A DNA stretch of 64,000 bases from Xanthobacter tagetidis. GTDB lineage: Bacteria; Pseudomonadota; Alphaproteobacteria; Rhizobiales; Xanthobacteraceae. The DNA lies in the NCBI RefSeq assembly GCF_003667445.1, contig NZ_RCTF01000023.1:1-64000 (forward strand), given 5' to 3'. A program made the position numbers and the translations under genes. How positions within the stretch are numbered: the stretch's first letter is position 1; every line of letters begins with the position of its first letter. Below are positions 58,038 through 64,000 of the stretch, piece after piece. The notes below the pieces were generated by a model that saw nothing but the letters and a program-made list of their open reading frames with translations, ran no database searches and had not been told where the DNA came from.

Positions 58038-59051
58038 TCAGCCGGCCTCGGCCGGCTTGCCGGAGAGCAGCGCCGCCACCGGCTTCGACCTCGGGTGGCC
58101 GGCGCAGAAGGTCAGCGTCACGATCAGCACCGGCACGCCGATGAAGGCGCCCGGCAGCCCCCAGAGGAAGGCGAAGAAGAACACCGAGAACAGCACCAGG
58201 AACGGCGAGACCGCAAGCGTCTTGCCAGCGATCCGCGGCTCGATATAGCTGCCGGACAGGAACTGGATCACGTTGAGGGAAACGAACACGAACGCCGCCA
58301 TCTCCCAGGATTCGAACTGGGCGAGCGCGAACACGGTGGGCAGCAGGGTCGCCACGAACGGCCCGATGAACGGGATGTAGTTGAGCGCGAAGGCGATGGC
58401 GCCCCAGGCCAGCGCCAGCTCCAGTCCGGAAAACAGCGTGAAGGCCCAAACCGCGAAGCCGGTGGCGAGGCTCATGAAGGTGCGCACCACCATGTATTTC
58501 TGGAGCTTCTCCGCCGCCGCCGCGCCCGCCGCCACCAGATAGGCGCCGCGCCCGCGGGCCCGGAGCTTGAGGAGTTGGGACTTCAGCGCGTCCACCTCCA
58601 GCATGCCGAGCAAAAAATAGAGGAAGGTGAAGACCAGGAACGAGGCGAGCGAGTGCAGCCGTCCGGAAATGTCCTGGAACAGGCGCAGCATCCAGCGCAC
58701 GTCGAAATGGTCGGCCATCACGCTGGCGAGCACGAAGCCGTGGCCCTCCAGCCAGATGCCGAGCTGCCCATAGAGCGTCTGGAACCGCGCGGCATTGGCG
58801 AACACCCACTGCCCCACATGCCCGAGGCCCCACACCACCAGCGAGGTCACGGCCCCCACCACGCCGAGCGCCACCACCAGCGTCGCGAGCACCGCGGCGA
58901 TCTTGGGCAGCACGCGCTCCAGCCGGCGTTGCAGCGGCCAGGCGAGCGCCATCACGAAGATCGCGAACACCACGGGCACGATCAGGGTCTGCGCCTCCCT
59001 GAGCGCGGCACAGATCACCACCAGGGCAGCAAGCCCGACCAGCGCCCTCAT
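58038..59051 (-). CDS. AI-2E family transporter (PerM/TqsA-like)
   Basis: A 337-aa membrane protein with about eight helices of the AI-2E transporter family: VPVVFAIFVMALAWPLQRRLE near the N-terminus, GAIAFALNYIPFIGPFVATLLPTVFAL (parts near 225-250) and SGSYIEPRIAGKTLAVSPFLVLFSV toward the C-terminus. ATG 59051 has GAGGGGGAAC upstream and is preferred over GTG 59066. It is convergent with the ABC export operon (5-base gap). Despite the family name, its cargo may be other small molecules or ions. Confidence 0.88.
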   Translation of the reverse strand: MRALVGLAALVVICAALREAQTLIVPVVFAIFVMALAWPLQRRLERVLPKIAAVLATLVVALGVVGAVTSLVVWGLGHVGQWVFANAARFQTLYGQLGIWLEGHGFVLASVMADHFDVRWMLRLFQDISGRLHSLASFLVFTFLYFLLGMLEVDALKSQLLKLRARGRGAYLVAAGAAAAEKLQKYMVVRTFMSLATGFAVWAFTLFSGLELALAWGAIAFALNYIPFIGPFVATLLPTVFALAQFESWEMAAFVFVSLNVIQFLSGSYIEPRIAGKTLAVSPFLVLFSVFFFAFLWGLPGAFIGVPVLIVTLTFCAGHPRSKPVAALLSGKPAEAG

Positions 59052-59260
59052 GGCGTTCCCCCTCACGTCCGCACCCGGCGCGGCGCCCCTTTATGGGCGA
59101 AACGGGCGGGCCGGCGAAAGGGCGTACCGCGCCCAGGACGAAAGAAAAATCAGACCCGCGGGCGGCCCCCGCTACCGACACGGCGGCGCGGTGACGTGCG
59201 GCATCTTTCCCTTTACCTGCAACACCCTATAAAGAGCGGGACGAAACGGGCGGAAACCAC

Positions 59261-60436
59261 ATGGCGCGGATGACGGGCGCGGGCGGATCGGGTGCGAAAG
59301 GTGCGCGCGGGCGCGCGCTCGCGCCGGTGCTCGCCGCGCTGGGGCTGCTGGCACTCGCCGCCTGCGCCCGCCCCGAAGGCGTGCTCGTGCCCGTGGCCGT
59401 TGGCGACACGCCAGGCACAAGAGTGGACATGCTGGTCGCCACGACGCGAGCGCCCAGCACCGCGCCCGGCGTCGTCTTCACCGGCGAGCGCGGCGACGCC
59501 CTCGCCTTCACCGACGTCGCGGTGTCGGTGCCGGCCGACCGGCCGGTGGGCTCCATCCAGTGGCCGTCCGGCCCCAACGGCGATCCCGCGCGCGAGTTCG
59601 TCGTCAGCCGCCTCGAACCGCTCCAGCGCACGGACATCGCCGCCTGGTTCACGGCGCGGCACGGCAAGAAGCGGCGCGTGCTGGTGTTCGTGCACGGCTT
59701 CAACACCCGGTTCGACGCCTCGGTCTTCGGCTATGCGCAGTTCATCGCCGACACCGACGCCTCGCTGGTGCCGGTGCTGTTCTCCTGGCCCTCGCGCGGG
59801 CGGGTGACGGACTATGTCTATGACCGCGAGAGCGCCAATTTCTCGCGCTCCGACCTCGCTTACGTGCTCACTTCGGCCGCCGCGAGCCCCAAGGTGGACG
59901 AGGTGGTGGTCATGGCCCATTCCATGGGCGCCTGGCTCGCGGTGGAGGCGCTGCGCCAGATCGCGCTGAAGAACGGGCGCATCCCGGCCAAGATCACCAA
60001 TGTGGTGCTTGCCTCCCCCGACCTCGACATCGACGTGTTCGAGCGCCAGATGGTGGACATCGGCCCCAGCCGCCCCAAGGTCACGATCTTCGTGTCGCGC
60101 AACGACAAGGCGCTGGGCATCTCGCGCCTCCTCGCCGGCCAGGTGACGCGGGTCGGCGCGGTGGACCTCAACGACCCGCAATATGCGGCGCGGCTGGAGC
60201 GGGCGCGCGACATCACGGTGGTCGACCTCACCGCGCTCCAGGGCGGCGATGCGCTCAACCATTCGGTGTTCGCCACCCAGAAGGACATCGTCGGCCTCAT
60301 CGGCGCCCGCCTCGCGGGCGGGCAAGACCTGAGCGAGGAGGACGGCCTCGTCGCGCGCGTCGGCGGCGGCGTCGGCATGGCGGTGGGCAGCGTCGCCGCA
60401 GCGCCCATCCTGGTCTTCTCCGGCGGGCGCAACTGA
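59261..60436 (+). CDS. Lipoprotein alpha/beta hydrolase (DUF900 family)
   Basis: A 391-aa hydrolase anchored as a lipoprotein: an N-terminal signal with lipobox LALAAC (Cys near 35). The body is a DUF900-type alpha/beta hydrolase with VFVHGFNTRFDAS (near 142-154), nucleophile elbow MAHSMGAWLAVEAL (Ser near 219), an Asp in SRNDKALGIS, and a His late in LNHSVFA. Substrates of this family are not known. It stands alone between two divergent/convergent neighbours; its 209-base upstream gap has a possible -10 CTATAA at 59227-59232. Confidence 0.87.
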   Translation: MARMTGAGGSGAKGARGRALAPVLAALGLLALAACARPEGVLVPVAVGDTPGTRVDMLVATTRAPSTAPGVVFTGERGDALAFTDVAVSVPADRPVGSIQWPSGPNGDPAREFVVSRLEPLQRTDIAAWFTARHGKKRRVLVFVHGFNTRFDASVFGYAQFIADTDASLVPVLFSWPSRGRVTDYVYDRESANFSRSDLAYVLTSAAASPKVDEVVVMAHSMGAWLAVEALRQIALKNGRIPAKITNVVLASPDLDIDVFERQMVDIGPSRPKVTIFVSRNDKALGISRLLAGQVTRVGAVDLNDPQYAARLERARDITVVDLTALQGGDALNHSVFATQKDIVGLIGARLAGGQDLSEEDGLVARVGGGVGMAVGSVAAAPILVFSGGRN

Positions 60437-60480
60437 CCGGGCGGGGAGCGCCCACCGGCGGCCGTGCCCTGCCCCCAATC

Positions 60481-60532
60481 TAGAGGGCGATTCACCGATC
60501 AAATCGAGCCAATCTGATCGGATCGCGCTCTA
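60481..60532. repeat. 52-base imperfect palindrome ending in the kinase stop codon
   Basis: Nested arms: TAGAGGGCGAT (60481-60491) pairs with ATCGCGCTCTA (60522-60532) with one mismatch, and CCGATCA (60495-60501) with TGATCGG (60515-60521) perfectly. The right end contributes the TAG stop codon of the phytochrome kinase on the minus strand. It lies between convergent genes, may act as a terminator, and looks like a dispersed intergenic repeat. Confidence 0.65.
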
Positions 60533-63199
60533 CCGCGTCATCGCGGACCACCCCGCATTGGCCAGTTCAACGTGAGTGTAAGGCTTCACGATGACCGGCG
60601 CGCTGGCATGCGCGGGCGGAAGGGCCAAGGCGTCGCCGTAGCCGCTGGCGAAGATCATGGGCACCCCGCGGGCCTTCAGTTCATCGGCGATCGGCAGGCT
60701 GTTCGTCTCGCCGAGATTGAAATCCAGCACGCCGACGTCCACCGTCCGGTCGGCGATCAGCGCCATGGCGTCCGGGACGGAGGCGGCGACCAGCACCTCG
60801 CGCGCGCCGAGTTCCAGCAGGGTCGCCTCGCAGCCGAGCGCGATCATCAGGCTGTCCTCCACCAGCAGCACCGAGCTGCCCTCGTAAGGGCTTGCCTTGC
60901 GCGCCGGCGCCGCGGCGATGCGCGCGGGAGCGCCGCGCGGCGTGGCCGCGGACACGTGGCGTGCCGGAATGCGGAACTCCGCCTCGATCCCGGACACGCG
61001 GTAGCGCATGTCCGCCGAACCGCCCAGTTCGTGGGGAATGGAGCGTTCGATCACCGTGGTGCCGAAGCCGCGCCGCCGGGGCGCCGTTACGGCCGGGCCA
61101 CCGGACTCGCTCCAGGACAGGCGCAGATCCCCGGCATTGTCGAGGTGCCAGCGGATCGTCACCGTGCCGCTCTGCGAGAGGGCGCCGTACTTCGCCGCGT
61201 TCGTCACCAGTTCGTGGACCACGAGGGCGACCACCGTGAACGCGTCGGGCACGAGCTTCACGTCTTCGCCTTCGAGGCGCACGCGATCGCGCCGGGCGCC
61301 GAGGAAGGCGCTCACCTCGGTCGCGATCAGGCTGGTGAGGCTCGCCGGCGCGAGCCGGTCCGCGCTCACCTGGTCATGGGCGCGCGCCAGGGCCTGAACC
61401 CGCAAATCGAGAGTCTCCATCATGTCGTTGGGGTCCACCGCGTGTTGGCGCGTCTGGGCCACGAGGCCGCGGATCAGCGCCAGGATGTTGCGCACCCGGT
61501 GGTTCAGCTCGGCCACCAGCAGGGTCTGGCGCTCCTGCGCCCGGCGGCGTTCGTCCCCGGCGGCGTCGGCAAGGCGCAGCACCACTTCGAGAAGGGCGCC
61601 GCGCAGGGATTCGGCGACGCGCAGCTCGGCGGCGGTGAACGGCTCCGCCTTGCCCTTCACCAGTTCGGACCACTCCTCGAAGCTCTTGCGCGGCGTCAGG
61701 CGCGCACCGAGCGGGCCGAGTTCGACCGGCTTCTCCGGATTTCCCGCCCAGCGCACGGCCCGCAGCCGCTCGGCGCGGAACAGCACCACATGGTCCCGGG
61801 CGGTGCGCGAGATGGGGATGGCGAGCATGCCGGCCGCCTTGTTGCCATAGGCCGCCGCCTCGGGAATGACGCTCGAAATCTGGTCCGTCGTATAGATCTG
61901 CGACGACGCGGCCCGGTTGAGCCAGGTGATGATGCCGCTGAATTGCGCCTCGTCGGGCGTGAGGCCCGAGAGCCGGCTCACGCCATCCACCATGACGCCC
62001 ACCCCGTCGCACGGGATCGCGTCGGCCACCGTGCTGCCGAACCACGAGGAATCCGCCATGGCCGAGCCGTCGCGGGCAATGGTGGCGAGCAGATGCGAGG
62101 CCACCTCGCGGGCCTTGACCTCATACTCGGCCTCCTGCGCACGCAGCCGGCTCTCAAGCATGAGCGAGAACATGGAGCCGAACAGCTCCGCCGCGGTGCG
62201 CTCCATCATGCTCGGCCGCTTGGGCGCGTAGTGGTGGCACGCCACGAGCCCCCACAGCCGGCCCTCCACCAGGATCGAGATGGAGAGCGAGGCGGCCACG
62301 CCCATGTTGCGCAGATATTCGATATGGATCGGCGAGACCGACCGCAGCAGCGACATGGACAGGTCGAGCGGCGCGCCCGCGACGTCGAACTGCGGCACGA
62401 TCAATGCGGGCGGTGCGCCCACGTCGGCGATCACCCGGAAGGTGTTGCGCACGTAGAGCAGGCGGGCCTGCGCGGGAATGTCGGATGCAGGGTAGTTGAG
62501 CCCGAGAAAGCTGTCGACGCTGCTGCGGCGGGCCTCCGCGGCGACCTCGCCGCTGCCGGCTGCGTCGAAGCGGTAGATCATCACCCGGTCGAAGCCGGTC
62601 AGCGCGCGCACCTGGCGCGCGCCCTCCTCCAGGAACCCCTTGAGCGAGGTGGCCGGCCGCACGCGGGAGATCATCGCCCGCACCAGGGCGCTCGCATCGC
62701 CGCGGCCGCCGTCGGCGGGCTCGCACTCCAGAATGAACAGCCCGTCGGCGAGGTGGACGGCGACGTCGAACGCGCCGCCGGATGGCGTGAGGCGGTCGAG
62801 GTGCCCGCGCTCCACCGCATCCGGCGTCCGCAGCATGGCCGCCATGTTGCGCAGGGTGTGGATCGCATCCTGATCGAAGATTTCGGTCACGGACCGGCCA
62901 AGCACCTCCGCCAGGGGCTGGCCGAGGTGCTGGTCCACGTTTTCCGAGGCGCGCTCTATCCGCCAGTCGTCGCCGAGCGCCAGCAGGAAGCCGAACGGCT
63001 GGATGGCCCCAAGCTGATGGATGGGCTCGCGGTCGCAATTGGTGAGATCGACGGGTATCCTCACCGGCGTGGAGCCGAGCCGCGCAGACCATGATCCGCG
63101 CGCGCAAGCCCGGCCAGATCTGGCGGTTTGGGGCGGTCGGACGGCCTCGCTTCGCAGGGGCGGACAGCCGGAACAGAACACGGGATTGCACGTTGGCAC
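60530..63199 (-). CDS. Bacteriophytochrome HWE histidine kinase with C-terminal receiver
   Basis: Up to 889 aa: a PAS-GAF-PHY photosensor, an HWE/HisKA_2 kinase and a receiver domain. The biliverdin Cys is in LTNCDREPIH (residue 55 of the longest form), the GAF motif is PASDIPAQAR, and SPIHIEYLRNMG has the chromophore His. The phospho-acceptor is in ELNHRVRNILAL. The receiver has GVLDFNLGE (Asp) and IVKPYTH (Lys). It would sense red/far-red light and pass phosphate to its own receiver. Both possible starts are GTG: 63199 (longest, used here) or 63064, which places Cys at residue 10 and is nearer to known relatives. It is divergent from a Crp-family gene. Confidence 0.9.
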   Translation of the reverse strand: MPTCNPVFCSGCPPLRSEAVRPPQTARSGRACARGSWSARLGSTPVRIPVDLTNCDREPIHQLGAIQPFGFLLALGDDWRIERASENVDQHLGQPLAEVLGRSVTEIFDQDAIHTLRNMAAMLRTPDAVERGHLDRLTPSGGAFDVAVHLADGLFILECEPADGGRGDASALVRAMISRVRPATSLKGFLEEGARQVRALTGFDRVMIYRFDAAGSGEVAAEARRSSVDSFLGLNYPASDIPAQARLLYVRNTFRVIADVGAPPALIVPQFDVAGAPLDLSMSLLRSVSPIHIEYLRNMGVAASLSISILVEGRLWGLVACHHYAPKRPSMMERTAAELFGSMFSLMLESRLRAQEAEYEVKAREVASHLLATIARDGSAMADSSWFGSTVADAIPCDGVGVMVDGVSRLSGLTPDEAQFSGIITWLNRAASSQIYTTDQISSVIPEAAAYGNKAAGMLAIPISRTARDHVVLFRAERLRAVRWAGNPEKPVELGPLGARLTPRKSFEEWSELVKGKAEPFTAAELRVAESLRGALLEVVLRLADAAGDERRRAQERQTLLVAELNHRVRNILALIRGLVAQTRQHAVDPNDMMETLDLRVQALARAHDQVSADRLAPASLTSLIATEVSAFLGARRDRVRLEGEDVKLVPDAFTVVALVVHELVTNAAKYGALSQSGTVTIRWHLDNAGDLRLSWSESGGPAVTAPRRRGFGTTVIERSIPHELGGSADMRYRVSGIEAEFRIPARHVSAATPRGAPARIAAAPARKASPYEGSSVLLVEDSLMIALGCEATLLELGAREVLVAASVPDAMALIADRTVDVGVLDFNLGETNSLPIADELKARGVPMIFASGYGDALALPPAHASAPVIVKPYTHVELANAGWSAMTR

Positions 63200-63203
63200 A
63201 TGT

Positions 63204-63242
63204 GTGTTCCAGTAACACGCGTCTGGTGGAGCGTCTGTCCAC
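63204..63242. promoter_or_regulatory. Two palindromes in the phytochrome/Crp divergent promoter
   Basis: GTGTT-CCAGT-AACAC (63204-63218) and GTGGA-GCGTCTG-TCCAC (63226-63242) are both perfect 5-base-arm palindromes in the 77-base gap between the kinase and the Crp/Fnr-family gene. They are candidate sites for the adjacent regulator; neither matches the FNR consensus. Confidence 0.4.
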
Positions 63243-63276
63243 TAGGGCACACAGGAAGAACAGAAAGGGATCAAGC

Positions 63277-64000
63277 GTGACCTTGGCGGTGTTGGACGAC
63301 TTGATGGAAAATCGCCTTCTGTCGGTTCTCGCGCCAGCGGATCGCGACCGGCTGATGCCGCATCTCCAGGCATTCGATTTCGAGAACGGCGCGCTGCTCC
63401 AGCGCGCCGGAGACGACGTGATCCACACCTGGTTTCCCTGCCGCCCGGCGCTCGCGTCCTTCTGCGTCGCGGCCGATGCGGGCGACGTGGTGGAGGTGGC
63501 GATCATCGGCTGGGAGGGGGCGGTGGGCGGCATCGTCTCCAACGGCCAGATCCCCGCTTACGCCATGGCCCAGGTGCGCAGCGCCGGCCGGTTCCTGAGG
63601 ATCAGGACCGCGGCGCTGGAGCAGGCCAAGATCGATTCCATGCACCTGCGCCACTGGTTCGCCCGCTATTCGGACTGCCTGCTGGCGCAGGTGTTCCAGA
63701 CCGCCGCCTGCAACGCCACGCACACCATCGAGCAGCGCGCCTGCAAATGGCTCCTGGCAGCCTCCGAGCGCACCCGCTCCGACGAGTTGCAGATGACCCA
63801 GGAGGATTTTGCCGGCCTGCTCGGCGTCGGCCGCAGCTTCGTCAACCGCACCCTGCGCAACCTGCGGCGGGAGGGCATCATCGATGCCCGGCGCGGCACC
63901 ATCGTGCTCAAGGACAGGGAGCGGCTGAAGCACACGGCGTGCGGCTGCTCGGCCGCCATCGAGAGCCATTTCGACGAGGTGCTGCGCGGCATCTACACGC
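63277..64000 (+). CDS. Crp/Fnr family transcriptional regulator (partial, runs off the window)
   Basis: An open frame of 241 codons with no stop before the window end. GTG 63277 has AAGGGA 7 bases upstream (ATG 63304 is an alternative). The N-terminal cyclic-nucleotide-binding-like domain reads LLSVLAPADRDRLMPHL and WFPCRPALASF; the C-terminal Crp-type helix-turn-helix is MTQEDFAGLLGVGRSFVNRTLRNLRREGII. It lacks the Cys cluster of oxygen-sensing FNR. This variant, lacking typical cAMP residues, often occurs with phytochromes or stress regulators. It probably acts with the divergent phytochrome kinase. Confidence 0.85.
   Translation, partial: MTLAVLDDLMENRLLSVLAPADRDRLMPHLQAFDFENGALLQRAGDDVIHTWFPCRPALASFCVAADAGDVVEVAIIGWEGAVGGIVSNGQIPAYAMAQVRSAGRFLRIRTAALEQAKIDSMHLRHWFARYSDCLLAQVFQTAACNATHTIEQRACKWLLAASERTRSDELQMTQEDFAGLLGVGRSFVNRTLRNLRREGIIDARRGTIVLKDRERLKHTACGCSAAIESHFDEVLRGIYT

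Noticed and set aside
1..64000. CRISPR arrays, tRNA/rRNA genes, insertion sequences, prophage
   Set aside because: No regularly spaced repeats with spacers, no tRNA-like folds, no transposase or integrase motifs were seen. The only tandem repeats are the short ones listed.

Overview
This 64-kb window is GC-rich (only the intergenic promoter regions are AT-rich) and almost fully coding. It looks like the chromosome of an alphaproteobacterium of the order Hyphomicrobiales. The sulfur-oxidising gene set, with a SoxA that has a single haem, and the ribosomal/leuS/lptE/holA neighbourhood fit a Xanthobacteraceae-type organism (Starkeya, Ancylobacter, Xanthobacter relatives). That placement is inference from gene content; no rRNA gene is present. 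I saw no tRNA gene, insertion sequence, prophage or CRISPR array.

Layout. (1) 0.2-5.4 kb, minus strand: a tripartite tricarboxylate transporter (TctA, TctB, TctC-type binding protein), a LVIVD beta-propeller protein and a GntR/UTRA regulator. (2) 5.7-22.3 kb, minus strand: one close-packed run of 14 genes for uptake (branched-chain amino-acid type ABC transporter) and CoA-dependent breakdown of an unidentified carboxylic acid. It holds two CoA-transferases (one a tandem fusion), two MmgE/PrpD proteins, an old-yellow-enzyme reductase, an ADP-forming acyl-CoA synthetase, an acyl-CoA dehydrogenase, a crotonase and an alpha/beta hydrolase. Divergent from it, 22.4-26.2 kb, is a plus-strand set: a BadI/MenB-like crotonase, a BadH-like dehydrogenase, an acyl-CoA dehydrogenase and an IclR regulator with a lysine-rich tail. 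Together they suggest ring-opening of an alicyclic acyl-CoA.

(3) 26.4-38.3 kb: a complete thiosulfate-oxidising Sox system. soxAX run on the plus strand. soxYZBCD, a small cytochrome c, a DsrE-like protein and the flavoprotein soxF run on the minus strand from a shared divergent promoter region. A DsbD-type reductase and a Tat-exported redoxin lie next to it and could keep SoxYZ reduced. (4) 38.3-50.5 kb, mainly housekeeping: MarR-GNAT fusion, rpsF-rpsR-(DUF2232 gene)-rplI with a 32-bp palindromic repeat array at the rpsR stop codon, a cyclopropane-fatty-acid synthase type methyltransferase, a NhaD-type antiporter, leuS-lptE-holA and a DUF2798 gene.

(5) 50.5-64 kb: a DJ-1/PfpI protein, a DUF2254 membrane protein, and an HlyD-RbbA-YhhJ type ABC export set behind a perfect FNR/FixK box. 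After these come an AI-2E family permease, a lipoprotein alpha/beta hydrolase, and a bacteriophytochrome histidine kinase with its own receiver domain. That kinase is divergent from a Crp/Fnr-family regulator that runs off the end of the window. The most unusual points are the alicyclic-type catabolic cluster with altered catalytic residues, the possibly split SoxD, the rpsR repeat array, and an imperfect palindrome that supplies the stop codon of the phytochrome kinase.
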